From positions 162,065,962 to 162,129,961 of the forward strand of contig NC_089978.1 of the NCBI RefSeq assembly GCF_036417845.1: 64,000 nucleotides of DNA. Direction: 5' to 3'. The translations under genes and the position numbers were made by a program. The notes beneath the pieces were generated by a model. It saw only the letters and a list, made by a program, of their open reading frames with translations. It did no database searches and was not told where the DNA came from. This document shows, one piece after another, positions 51,180 to 64,000 of this stretch. The stretch is from Apteryx mantelli. Taxonomy: Eukaryota; Chordata; Aves; Apterygiformes; Apterygidae. The stretch's first letter is position 1. Each line of letters starts with the position of its first letter.

Positions 51180-54100
51180 TTAGTGTTTGTAGTGAACATC
51201 AGTAGAAATCAACAGGTAACCCTGAGGGGAGAAGAACAGTCACTGAAATGCTGTGAATTACAAAATAAAGGTTCCCTCCCACCCCCTATTTCAATTCTAT
51301 ACTAGTGTTAAATGTCATAAAATCTACCGAAAATAGCTGAGACTTGGAAGTAACATGTTTGAGAAGTTCAAAGTACAAAGACTAATAATGACAGTCCCGT
51401 CTTCTGCCTCAGGTCCTACCACTTTGCACCGTGCTAGCAACAGAAGGTACATCTGAAGATCGTATAGCCTACCCAGGAAAGTTCATCTGAACTGTGGGGG
51501 AACTACTATCATCCCAAGGTGGGATTATTTTTACCTAACTTGAGCAACCTAAAAATTAACCATCTTATCTAAACTCTTCCTTAAGGCTTCCCCTATTGTC
51601 AATGCAAACAGAGCAATGAACCTCTGCAGAGCAGTCCATCACAGTCTAATATGGTATCTTTGAAAAATGGAAAGAGTTGCCTATCTGTTTTTATTGGCTA
51701 TAGCCAATAGACTGGGCTGGAAGTGGAGACTATAAAATTAACTTTTAAATGGGAACCCCATTCATACTGATAGGGTAGAGCAGTTCTCCTGTGTCCTCTC
51801 CCATTCCTAGTTACTGATGAAGAGATTGTGGCTAGAGAAAAAGAGGTGGGGAACGGGCCCCACAGAACCACTGAAATCCTTGGTTCATATTTAGCCTTTA
51901 AGGTTGTTGGCAGCTTTGGCAACTGCAAGTAGTCTCCAAGTTCTACTTTGTAGGGAATTGGGCTGCTGCTAGATACGTGGGACACAAAGAAAGATTAAAA
52001 CAACCTTTGCATTTCCTTCCCTGAGTTGTGCTCTGTGCTTGAGCACAAGCAAGGGTCTGGGACTGTCTCTGGAGAGCAGAAAGTGACTGAGAAGTTGGAA
52101 GACAAATGGAGAAATTTAACTGCCTCACCCATTTTCTACAAATTCATTTGTCAGCTATTCCCTGTACAGTCTGATTTTCTAACAACACACTGTACATCCA
52201 AACTGAGGGCTACAGAGTGCTGCAAGATGTGCAGAATACTGCATGATTTGGAGAAGAATAATCAGGAGGCAGAGGATGTTTTCTGAGAGCTCAGTAACTA
52301 CCTTTGGCTAATAGCCTCAGCCTTTATCATCAGTTATTAACAAAATCTAATCATACTATGTGCATGAAAATCAAGTTCACTTCTCTCTCACATTTCAGCT
52401 ATTCTACTGAATTCAGCAGAACTGCATGGGTAGGGGTAACTAATTTGATTTGATTAGCCAAGCTTGAACAAAATTTTAAAAGGCAAGTCTGTTTTCACAC
52501 TGAATTGGAACTTGCAAGGCTGAGCAAGCTGTGTGTTTAATCACTAAGCGCTTATGTACATAACTCAGTTTTATTTTCTCCCCCTCAAAGAAAGAAACAT
52601 TGTTTCTTATGGGATTTTACTGGCATTACAGATCTCATTTTAAACCCAGGGCTTTTTGCTACTTAGCTAGCTGAAGATACAGGAAATTTCCTGTGCAAAC
52701 AGAAGGTGAACAAATATCTAGCCAAAAAAAGAATAGGAATAACTATTTCATAAGAGCGTCAAAATCTCACCTGTGCAATTGTAATATGAGGTCTTGTCAA
52801 GGTAGCATTAGCCAGATTAGGAAGAGGGAATCCTTTTGACAGTTTAGCTTAAGAGACAAACACAATGAGTTAGGTATGCAGTAAAAGGGTAATAAATATC
52901 CACCCTTCATCAGCACTGTTTATCCAGAGACTGCTAGGTCATCTATAATAATTAACCTCTTAGTCTTCACAAGCAGCCCTGGGAGGTAGGTGTGATGCTC
53001 ACCTATCAATGGGGAATGAATTACAGATGTTCTTGGCAAAGTGTTGCAGTAAAACCAAGGCATTTCATGTTCAGCGCATTATGCATTACATACTCAGTGA
53101 TTTGTCCCTAATGACCTGAGGGAGTGTTAATACAGTTCTAGCCTTCACTAGAAGCTGTTCCCATTTAATTCCATTAACTAAGGAAGGTGAAATTCATCCT
53201 GGTACAAAGGGCTGGCACAAAGCAATGTCTCCCTCTTTGGGGACTTAAATAAGATTTATGTAAGGCAAAAGCCCTGTGCTGGTCTTCTAGAGAGGAAAAC
53301 ATTTCACACACAGTGGCCCTCAGGCAGGTGTACAGACTGGAGAGACATCCTTCTGGACTGATGCATCAACTGCCTCAGTTATTACTTTCAGAACCACTTC
53401 AGAACCTTCACTGATGTAAAGGTGGATGAGTTTCTGGGTCCTTTCTGCCTGGATTTCTCTGCTGACACTGCAAAACAGTGCCAGTTAGAGAGTGTATTCA
53501 CACCCCTACAAATCAATCTCCCCATTACATGGCTTACTGGTTGATGGTCATTTTCTGCTCAAGTTAATGGAAAGTGGTAATCTAAGCAGTAAAAGTCAGT
53601 AGAAGTTACTAGAACCACCCACTGTGCTAGAAGTTTTTAGCTAGTCGTTAGAAATGTAGCCTCACCATTAGCCGATGGAATTACTTCAGTCTGTAAAATA
53701 TAAGATAGGATGTTCTCCAGAAGTGAGATCTGCCACAGATAAGAAAATTAAGTTAGAGATTACTTCCTGATAGTGGTGGAACTGTCAAGCCCTAATCCTG
53801 GATGGAGTCTATAGGCTCACGTTCAACTGTTCAGCTCATTTGGCCCAAGAGAGTCACAAGTTAAAGTGACCTTTGGATCTTAAGTCTTTGAAATGATGCA
53901 AAGGAAATGAAATGCAAAATGCAAATGGCTCTCATCATTCTTGGACAACATTTTCATCAAAAACAGTCAATTTCCTTTACTCGTAAGATAATTTATCTCC
54001 AACAGCAAAGCAGGACCAGAGCAGTTTTAATCCTCTCTCCTCAGCTTCTCAGAACTGATTGATTGTCCTCAGAATTAAATGACTATCTATGGAGGCAGGG

Positions 54101-57100
54101 TTTTCCCCTCTACAGCTGTAACAGCACTATTTCAGGCATTTGAGACTAATTTCAGCTCCCATTCCCTACTGTAATTATGAGCATCTGTGATGAGTACCAC
54201 TGCACCACATGAAGTGCCTCTTGCTCAGTCATGCATGTGATCACTTTGACAGCACACCGCTCTGTCTACTGCTACGTTTCAGATTACTGCTGTGTGTTTC
54301 ATGGTTATGATTTGAGGCATCTTTGTGCTTGCTGATGAAGTATGACACACCAGTCAGAGAGACTGCAGAGTGTCTCATTTTCAGAGCACTTAACTTGCCC
54401 CAAAGAATATACTTTTTTTAAACCCACAGCAGAAAGGTGGCTGCCAGAAGATGGGAAAAGAACCATTCAAGAAATGAAGTCAGATGATTTAGAAATAATA
54501 GACAGAATTTAGCTGCTTACTCTTAAGCCTGGCTATCACTGAAATTCTTGATTTGCATTTCCTCTGTGCTTAAACTATCAGCTTACCTCAAAAAAACCAA
54601 CACTGGAGTGGGTTAGGGAGTACTGAAGCCTGAGGGAAAGAAGAGAAACAAGATGAGTCACTAGAAAGGACAAACGCACATTATTCTAGTCATGTACAGC
54701 CACTGCTGTCAGGCTCCAGGCCTTACAAAGCACCCATAAAGAGATTTTTCTGAAGGATTTTGATACTTTTGCTTAATGCTTTGATGTGAGCCCTACTAGG
54801 GCTAGAAAGAAAAATTCTGTTCATAGTATGCTGTTGCTGATGATGTCTGTGCTGCTATATGTTTCCATATTCAGAGCAGTTTAGATGAGTACTTATTCAA
54901 AATAAGATTCCTAAGGTTCCACAGCACCAGCGCCCCAGCTCTCAAGGCAGGTTTCCAAGCACATTGTGGATTCCCCTCTCTGAATGCTGCTGTGGGAAAC
55001 TGATAATAACACTGTCCTCCTTAAACTTCTAACATCTCACTAGTGTCCTTAAACTCCTGACAGACTCTGGATATCCTTAACCCTATAACTAACTCCCCAG
55101 AAGGAACCTCTGTGAAATCAGGATCCCAAATTCCAGCTATGAGGTCACAGTATACAGAGCTTCTCTCTATAAAATGTGATGTGCTAGATTTCTAAAGGCC
55201 TACGGCTCCAGTCGCCATCTTTGTGGCCCTCTGGAGGCTGCAATGCCTCAGCTTGGGAATCTCTGCTACGAGAATATCAACGTAGGGGGAACCTGCAAGG
55301 AGCCAAATTCTTTCCTGTGTCTTGGACCACTCTGCAGTTCTCTGGTGGCACAGACGGGCTAGAAAGCTGACCAGCTAGAAAGGGATGAGGGAAGCTCTCA
55401 AATGATTCAGGGTCATCATAACTGCCCTCTGCATACTTCTTTTATCTTGCCCAGAGGGGAAAGTAGATGTTAGGAGCAGAGAGGTCTGATGAGCACACTG
55501 TCTTGCAGTAATCCTCAGCTGGTGGGCAGTCCCTTGGGGACTGTGGCAGTTGTCACAGAAAAACCTGCTGACTGCTCTAAACTATACAAGCATAGCCACA
55601 GAGAATTAAGGAATCACAGCTAGATCTTAGTCCAGATGAAGATCTATATGAATGATTTTAGACTAAATTGAGCTACTAAATCAAATATAACTCCCTAGAA
55701 CTAATTGATTGTTACATTCACTAATTGCACTAGTTATAGCAGCCACATTGCCTCAGGTTGAGAAAGTCTGTCAAGCTCAGATAGATGGATTCATTACTGA
55801 GGATTCATGAGCTACTGAAGCTCAGCAGCAACTGACTTTAACTTGTCACAAGCCTGAGGAAAGATATGGGAGCGCAAACCTTTTTCCTGATGGAATTCCT
55901 GCAGGTGAACTCACCCAGAGAAACACAATCATTAAGTTACGGTAATCTGATCATGTGTCTAAACAGCTAACGTTAAGATTATTAACACTGCTTTCTGAAT
56001 GACCTTGGGCCAATCTGTCCCTGAATTACCTGTTCAAACATAGTGAGCCCATTAGCTTCTGGTCAAATATATTCACAGCAATACTGGTATTGGCTGCCTG
56101 CAGAAAAAGAAACCTTGGGTTACCAGGCAAAGAAAACAAAATCCTTGCTTAGAATTAGTCACAAATACAAAAACATCATCTTCTTGGTTATGTATAGAAG
56201 CTGTTCCCTATAGGTGCACCTTTCTCCCTAGCTCATGGTTCATGCAGGTTGCATACAGAAAATGTCTGGTTGTCTGAGCGGCACTGACAGGATCTGAAAT
56301 GCAGGTAATGAGATTTCACTAATCAAAGACATTTTCAGTTAAATGAACAAGATGTCAAGAGACATGACTCATACCTGTAGAACAGGCATTCCAGAGAACA
56401 GAAGTTTAGGTAATTGAAGCTGGGATATATTTGGATTTTTGTTCATCTATAGGAAAACATTCTTTCCCATAGAAATTTCCTGTAGGCTAAGTTGGCCCAC
56501 ATAGGCACTGCCCATGACTAAGGTGAATTTGCATGTTTAAACAGAAGAAATCTGGTCCTCTCTGTTTCCATGACAGACTTAAAAGAAGGAAAGAACAAAC
56601 ATATACATCTGATTTAAACGTAGCCTTGTTCATTATACTTACTATGTTCGTTGTGAACAACGATTGGGTGGTTGAGTCTGGCAGAACAGCAAATACCTCC
56701 ATGGAGCCCTGAATCTCTAGCGTAAAGGAATCCTGTTGTAAGCTGATGATAGGTGTTTTAGTAGCCATTAGCTTCAACATCACTGGGTATGGCGTGACTG
56801 AATGCTGGACTACCTGTAAGGATCCAAGGCCAAAAAAGAAAAGTCTGAGAAATGCTTTTTTTGTAGAACAGATCAGATTAATACATTTTCCTCATTCTCC
56901 AAAGTAATCATATTGAAGTAGCTCCTTAAGGTGAGGTTTTAAGAACAGCTGATAACATGAGATTCTTTGAGTAAGCTGGAAATAGAAATTTCCTCTGGTG
57001 ATAAATCAACAGTCCTGGCCGTATCAGGAATGCAGTGGAAAGTTCCTTCTACTCTAGGAATCCTGTTTCCTCTGAATCACTTCCACAAAAATTAAACATT

Positions 57101-60100
57101 AGTTGTGAACACAGGAAAGAAATGGAACATGAATGTGACATTTAAGTAACAGAACAAAAGAGCTCAAGAGTCACTTTGAGATTCACCCATCCCGTAAGGT
57201 AGGTTCCTGCTCTGGACTGTCCTCAGAGCCTCACTCTGTCCTTTGCCTGAGAAGGGAGTAGATTTGCCAGATAAACTTGTTACTTAGAGCAGGGGGATGG
57301 AATATTAGCATCAGAACTCAGGGCATTTTATGGAGAAGACCATATGATGACAGCCTTTGGAACAAACTTTTTCGATTTCTTACGGAGGAACGTAGTATCA
57401 TCCTGCAAGCAAACAAGGACATTAAGTTCTTGGAACCCCAAGTCCAATTTCATCCATCCTTGGCATTAAAAGCCTGGGATCTCTTATGCTCATATTTGAT
57501 TGCTCAGCCTGTCTGTCAAGTCTGGTAGAAACCACGCAGGCTCATACTCTCTCTCCTGTTCTATTCATTGTCTCTCTTGAAATAAATGACAATCCTGTAT
57601 ATGTCTAGTTTTTTCCATAGATACAACCATTTTCTGCCCATCTGTCAGCTTGCCTTTTTTCTGCTAGTGAGTCACAGGCTAGCAGTGAAGCAAAGGCAAT
57701 CATGCAAGTATGGGCAGGGGAAAGGAGTTATTTCTGAGCTGAGGCCAGTCAGAACTCTCTCAAAGCAGGACTCTTGACTGAAAGCTTTTTCCTACCCAGA
57801 ACTGGTTTTAGGTGGAAACAACTATGGCTTTGGCCCAGTGCCCAGAGCAAAGATTGATGTGCAAGGTTATGGGCTGAGTTTGGTAACAGCTCAAGTCATT
57901 CAATTGATTGTGGGGGCTGGAGTTGAGAAGGCCCATCTGCTCTGCTCTTAGGATACATAGATGTTCCCACTTCTCTGCTGCAAGAGCCCCCTGGCCCTGC
58001 AAAGTCTTTGGAATATACCAGTAATCAGTTGTCTCACACCCAGGGGGGCCAGAGATAGTGGTTTCCTAAGGGTGTGTGGAAATAACAATACTCACCTCAG
58101 GGATGATACTGCCAAATATCTCTGTGCTTATATTAAAATAACTGCAAGTCTGCAAAAAGAAAAAGAAAAGAAAGACATGAGTTTACCAGGCATGATTTTT
58201 ATGCCTGACTTTTCTTTAAATGCTTTATTACTGTCATTTCAATGAATCTTTGATTTTGTACCTTTTGTTCTCAGAAATATCCTTAAAGGACTCAGCATAC
58301 TTAAAGCTGCTTCCCAGTAACATATGCCAAAACACTCTCTGGGGAAGCAAACACTTATTAAGACCTTCTGCAGAAGTACAGTTGCAATAATATTCTTAGA
58401 GTCTGGGCTGCAGACTTTAGGCTTTGGGACTTACTGAACCTCCTGGAGACAGGACAGCCAAGCCTGCCTGGCCTCCAAGCCACAGCTGCTGTGGTTTGTG
58501 ACATATGCTCTGCTTCCGTGGCCCCTGTAGTACTTTGAGTAGGTAAAGGGCCCTTAGAAAATGGCCACTGAGGCAGCTAATTCCCCAGGGTAAATCCTCT
58601 TTATCCATTTCAGAAGGGCCTATACCTCAGATCTATAAAAAATACTATTTTGCAGGAAAGTTGCCAGCATTTGGTACTTTGCTCAGTGTAACTAGGCACC
58701 TCTGGCTATGCGCTGAAGAATCTATATAGCACAAAACAGCATAACAGTTCCTTAATGTTTATGATCCACTGTCACAGGACTCACAGGCCAGTTAGCAGTG
58801 AATCTTCCACTACACTGACAAGTGTCATGTCTTAAATTACTTGGACAACTCTGAACCCATTCCTCTGTGAATCCTACTCACCTCTTCTGCAATGGTGATG
58901 TTGAAGGCTCCTGCTGTGTAGTAAGCAAAGGAGGAGGTCTGAAAGAAATACTCAGAGAAGGCAAGGTAGAGCATGGAGTCACTTTGGTCTGGGACAGTGA
59001 AGGGTGCTGCCACAAAGGGGGGGGCAGTATAGTTTCCACCTGGGTAGACTATCCCCTGAAAAGTATTGTGAGAAATAAAAATCAGTACCACTCAAAATTT
59101 CTGACTGACTTTAAAGTGATTTCAGACAACAAAGCTATTTTCCTTCTCCTTGTTCCCCAACTCCCAACATCAGCTCAGGCTATTCATTTAAGTGTATAAA
59201 TGAGCACAAAGGCCTTGCAGCACACCCCAAAACCCTTGCTCTTTCACGCAGGTTGTGAAGATAAATTCCAGAGATGGGATTCCTCCACAGAAGACGCCTG
59301 AAATCTCCCTTTTGAGATGCAGATCACCTACTGAAGACAGTCTACCCCTCAGGAAATAAAGCCTGTTATTTAAGGGCCTAAATATTGAATGAAGAGCATG
59401 ACTAAGCATAACTATGGCTCCTTCTTCTAGAAAAGCTTCTTTACTTCTTCCTTTCCCTACCTCCAGGGATTGAAACCTGAAAACTGCTAGCCTGAGCTAT
59501 CCAATAGTCTCAATTAGAAGATGGATCTCTAAAACTACAGAGGCCTTTCTAGCTAGGATCAGGACCTTGTTCTACCCAGAAGCAAACTGGCAACTTGTGC
59601 AGGCAAAAGAATGCCAGTGAGATAGAAAGGAAAGACAACAAAACTTGTTGTCAGACAGCAAAACACCTGTGTTGTCTTTTGCACTACCCATGATATTAGC
59701 CACGGCTTGCAGATCTAATACTTCCAAAAGCATCTAGACAAAAAGTAAAACCTATTTATAGTGAGGAAGGTTAAGAATTCAGAAGTTAAGACTTTTTTTT
59801 TTAATATCCCTTTTATCAGTTCCTCCTTTCTGTTTCATCTCAAATATATTCTGTGTGTCTTTACTTTCTCAACCCTTCCTCACCTATCTCTACATTTCCT
59901 GTCACCTCTTAAGGACTATCAAAATGCTTACCAAATGTTGAGTCTCTTTGCCCATGACCTCTACATTCAACCCTAACTTTTTGAATTTAACAGCTGTTGA
60001 CTTTGTCTTTTCCCATGTTACATCTTACATGGGAGAGTAACTCTTGTAAACACCCATGACATTACCATACTAGTCTACCTTAAGTCCCTCCTTAAAAACT

Positions 60101-63100
60101 ACTTTGCCCAGAGGAATTTGACAGTGGTCACAGAGTTGTTGTCCTGAGACCAATGTCTACCATACTGACTGATACTGGCTCATTGATCTTTTGTATTCCT
60201 GTCTGCTTTTTTTCCTGTTGTCTCTTGTTTATACTTAATTTATAAGATCTTTGTGACAAGACTGTCTATTTGTTCTCCCTTTGTAGAGCACTTAGCACAA
60301 AGGGTTTTAGGCTTCATTAAGGATCTTAGGTGCTATGATGATGATGATAACTACCCTCAGCTAAATCACCTTTTCACCTTACACAGAATGACAATCAAGT
60401 CATTCTAGAATTAGAATCTTGTCTAATGCTGGTCTCAGTGCCTAAGAAGAGTTTATTTCTTTTTGTGTTTTTCTTTATTTGAAGGAAACTTGCATGGCTT
60501 TTGACCTCTGCAGCAGTCCTCAGAATTCCATACATTTTCTAAGGGTCTTCTCTCTTCCCATTCAAAGTGTCAGAGGCTTAATTCTTGCTTCTAAAGGCTT
60601 GCTCTGTCTTTTCCTCTCTCTCCTGACAGCAGACTCATCTAATTCACTGAGATGTGTATAAATCTTCCCTGACTGACTTAACAAAGAAGTCCCAGATATT
60701 AACCAACAGTGACAAGGAGAAAGATGGATACCTCTTCTTCTCTCCTTTCACTTTCTCTTTTTCCTTCTAAACTGCTCAGTCAACTTTTACTGCTCCCTAC
60801 TTGCTGTAACTGATTCACCAGCAATTAAAAAAAACGGATGTGGCTTTTGAATAATTCATTTTACAACAGGATTGTTAAAAATGATCACAATAACAAATGC
60901 GATAGTGCTTTGGAATGTCTGTCTTCTCTGATACTGTGTCTTAATGTTCAAAACAGCAATCATATTCATCTAGAAAGAGGATCATATCATAATAAAAAAG
61001 CAATCTTGGCAAATAGCACTACAGGTAATTACCTTTAAGTCCAGGTCAATGTATGGTCGGGAGACTGCTGGCAAGCTGTTTAAAGAGTAGTCTATTTCAG
61101 CCAAATCATCAATCGGCATTAGGACTGTAAGGGTGGCAAATAAAACAAAATGCCAGATATTGCAAAAGCACAGAAAGAATTTTAGGTTTAATTAAAACTA
61201 AGTCATTTTTTGAAGGAGAATATACAAGGTTGTCCCCAAAGGGGAAAAGAGAAAAAAAAAAAATCAGCGGAGGATCTCCTAACATGCATTCTGATTGAAG
61301 GCTTGCTGTTTCTTCTGGCAGTTACCTGAAAGCACCTCCTTTAATTTTCCTAGCATTTTCCCATTGTAGAAAAATAAGTTTGGTGTAACCACAAAAAGGA
61401 AATGACTTTAGCAGTACGTCGGGGCAGGAGAAGGTACTGGACTTTCTTGTCAATCAGTTCTGCATCCATTCAAAGAGCATCTAACTTGCAGATGCTTTCC
61501 CAGAAAGCTTAGCACCTGAACTGCCTAGGTGCTACTGTGTATTGCATGCAGTATCTGCCTAACAATTTTGGTGCCTAAATACCTTTGCAAATCTGGCCCA
61601 AAATGGTTGCAGTGAGAAGCTTTTTACAAATGAACTTTTTCATTTTGCCTTTGGCAAGTCAGATAAATAGCCAAGTATGACCTAAATTTCCAGGCAGGTT
61701 AAGAGAGCTGCCCTCAGTTTTTAAAGTGCAGGTACATGGAGGACTCATGGAGCATGGGACACGGGAAGGGAAAGCAGCCTCATCATCAGTGCTGCTTGCT
61801 AAGCAGCACTTTTGACGATAGATGTGCAGACTGCCACATTTGCAAGTTGAGAATCATTCCTAAGTTCTTGGCTCCTCAGAAGTATCCTGCAAGCAAGGCA
61901 GAATGTGGGGCTCATACTGCTTCTGGAGGCTTTGCTGAGCAGCTGCTGCTTAGGGAACTACAGAATCTCACTGAGCAGGAGACAGAAAGTACAAGGAAAA
62001 GATGTCACTAGTGACTCACCATTCAGTGATCGGAGGTCTTCATCTATCAGCTGGATCCCAGATCTGATGTTGGGACATGACTGTATAAAAGCACACTCAA
62101 GTTATGGCTTGATTAGTGTGAGCCTGTACCCACTGCTCTACTGTGTGCTGGCAAAACTGTCTGCATATGTGACATACATTGCAGCATTTGTCAAAGCTCC
62201 TGAGCTAGCTTGAGTTTAGCTATCTGGGTCCCCAACGCCAGTATTTACTGCAATGTAAACATATCCTATGTCAGAGCTGCCTTTAGGCAACGGTCAAAAT
62301 AGGAAGTTGCCTAGGGCAGCAGCCTGATGTGGGTGACAAAACTAGAGGCTTAGACAGTATGAGAAGGAGACAGATCTCACGTTGGTATCACAGCAGAGAT
62401 CCCCATTCTGGGGCAGAAACACAGCCACCTCAAGCTCTGTCTTCTCTCAGAGGCTATGGGCAGGTTGTCATCTGAACTACTCACCTCTTTGACACTATGA
62501 GATATATGTATATCATACTATGAGATGCCATACTACAAGATCTGTATGTGTCACCTAATACATGTTTTATCCCTCAATCTGCTGAGTACAATGATTAACC
62601 AATAACCAAGATGCTTCTAGATACACAGGCACAGACTTCTTCTGCATTACAATGGGAAAATAACTACATGCTGCTGGCCCTGCTACTGCCCTGGTTGAAC
62701 CTAGCTCTGCATCAGTCAATATCTTGGCCGTGAACTTGGCACTTTATCTGAAAGCATTTCTGACTGGCAAAATGCTGATGGTGCTCTCAGACCAGAATCA
62801 GATTATACTATTTTTCTAGTTCTTTTGCCAAGTTCCCAGCATTGACTTGTGAAAGTCATATTTCTTAAACGCTTCCCCCTAAACAACTTAGAAGACTTAC
62901 ATTAGTAGCCAAACTTCTGTGAATGGGTTTCTTCAGATACTTAATAAAGAAGTTATGCAGGAAGCTACAGGAAAGAAAAAAAAAGCAATTCACAGGTCAA
63001 ACACTACAGTCATTGACAGACTTTTATACTTCTTGGGTATACTTATTTATAAAGCTGTTCCTGTAAAAAATCAAGTATCTCTGCACATCACTAATTTAAT

Positions 63101-63932
63101 GGCCTCGGAGTTGATATTTGAATACAAACTGGGGCTTTCTGAAATGTAAGCACTGTCAGAGGGCCACCTTTTGAAAGGAGACAATTTCAGCACTGTTCAC
63201 CTCAATGATTAGACTGGACAGGTTATATTACCACCACCGTGTATATACAAACACAGAATAAATAAGCAGTCTGTGCCCCAGGAGCTTCCAATGCAAGAAA
63301 AAAAAGAAAAAAGGAGACAAAAGTTGTATTCAGACAGTGAGAGAAGAAAACAATGAAATAATATTGCATAGGGTTGTAACCAGAGGCACAACACGCAGCA
63401 GCCTTGTTGCTGTTTTTGTAGTGTTGTGACTACAAGTGCTTAAAGCATAGTACAAGCATGCAATTCCTACCTAGGGTTGAGGATTAAAGCAGCATTTGGA
63501 AAGAACTGTGTGCTGAAGGAGCATGAGGAATTATTTGATCTGACAGAATTGCTCTATTTATCCTCTACTCAAGTGACAGTGTGGACAAATGGCACAAGGA
63601 CATTGGTCAAATTTGGCCTGAGGAAACACATTTTAACACTGGATTAGGGCTCTGATTCTCACCTGTGATGCAAGTACACTCCTAAAAGCAATTCTGGGTG
63701 CCCTATTTTGTGAAGCTGTCTTTGTGCCATTGACAGTTACTTTCTCCCTGAGTATATACAAAACTCTTGCACTTACCCACGTTTTCCATCCAATTTGATG
63801 TCTACATCACCAGAAGTCGTCTGGCAGCTTGTAAGCGATATCAGTGTATGACCTATGTTATCCAGGGGTGTGGAAAAGATTGCAGTAACAAATACCTTTG
63901 AAATGTACACCGTGCTTCTTCCAGTGTTTTTG
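51180..63932 (-). CDS. BPIFC: BPIFC, BPI-fold-containing family C protein, C-terminal 12 exons (partial, 5' end beyond right edge)
   Basis: Twelve minus-strand exons join in frame: 63777-63932, 62901-62964, 62020-62080, 61033-61124, 58882-59055, 58096-58149, 56643-56813, 56030-56097, 54587-54629, 53666-53729, 52771-52847, 51180-51221. They encode 354 residues and a TAA stop, and each internal exon keeps the length I recall for human BPIFC. Recognisable segments are SDSMLYLAFSEYFFQTSSFA, ENILSYILQTEVIPSANAKL, KGFPLPN and GYLLISTD. The two cysteines that form the conserved disulfide of the N-terminal BPI barrel are present (LTSCQTT and SCPNIR). The protein is a secreted lipid-binding relative of BPI, LBP and PLTP; human BPIFC (BPIL2) is linked to skin and hair. 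Signal peptide and first barrel strands lie outside. The C-terminus ends HYKH, about 30 residues shorter than human. For exon 10 the acceptor ending GTGGCAG (exon from 53729) was preferred over one at 53714 because it restores family length. Confidence 0.92.
60225..60350 (+). repeat. Possible ancient amniote interspersed repeat in a BPIFC intron
   Basis: The string of landmarks TAAGATCTTTGTGACAAGAC, TAGAGCACTTAGCACAAAGG and CTTAGGTGCTATGATGATG resembles a dispersed amniote element with the theme 'stretch of TAAGCTCTTTG... TAGCACAATGGGG... AGGTGCTAC'. The family name cannot be given without a library search. Confidence 0.4.
61490..61606 (+). repeat. Possible ancient interspersed repeat in a BPIFC intron
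   Basis: Repeated CTAGGTGCT, GGTGCCTAAATACCTTTG and AATCTGGCCC words recall a widespread sauropsid/amniote dispersed sequence. Divergence is high and the assignment is tentative. Confidence 0.3.
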
Positions 63933-64000
63933 CTGCATAAAGTAAAAATACATAAACAACTGAAAGAAAAATCTATTTTTAGGGAACATTCAAGACTCAG

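Overview
The window is vertebrate nuclear DNA, almost certainly from a bird. Genes have many small exons with GT-AG introns, two promoter CpG islands are present, and the interspersed repeats I can recognise are mainly CR1-type LINE 3' ends. No SINE-rich mammalian pattern and no bacterial-style gene organisation is seen. I assembled the gene models by reading splice sites and checking reading-frame phase by hand. Comparison with human proteins is from memory.

Layout, left to right. (1) 1-4,488, minus strand: the 5' part of PRDM4 (four exons, about 214 N-terminal residues). The gene runs off the left edge and its CpG-island promoter lies at about 4.1-5.0 kb. (2) 5.0-11.4 kb: intergenic DNA. 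(3) 11,622-12,188, plus strand: ASCL4, a single-exon proneural bHLH gene with TATA-like boxes about 210-240 bp upstream of the ATG. (4) 12.3-36.7 kb: a long non-coding interval with one clear CR1 LINE remnant (30.8-31.3 kb) and no convincing gene. (5) 37,750-49,838, minus strand: complete RTCB, 12 coding exons that join to exactly 505 codons with all metal-binding and guanylylation residues intact. Its CpG-island promoter spans 49.25-50.16 kb. (6) 51,180-63,932, minus strand: the last 12 coding exons of BPIFC (354 residues plus stop). Its 5' exons lie beyond the right edge.

The genes do not form a functional system. They are a transcription regulator, a neural or epithelial bHLH factor, the tRNA-splicing ligase and a lipid-binding BPI-fold secreted protein. 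In human the first two are on 12q23 and the last two on 22q12, so the 25 kb gap between ASCL4 and RTCB contains a junction that is not contiguous in human. RTCB and BPIFC are head-to-tail on the minus strand with only about 1 kb between them.

I found no undescribed gene system. The most unusual local structures are in the 5' half of RTCB: an extremely long pure-pyrimidine 3' splice site before exon 3, an eight-copy 12-bp homopurine/homopyrimidine array upstream of it, and a short, G-run-rich first intron.
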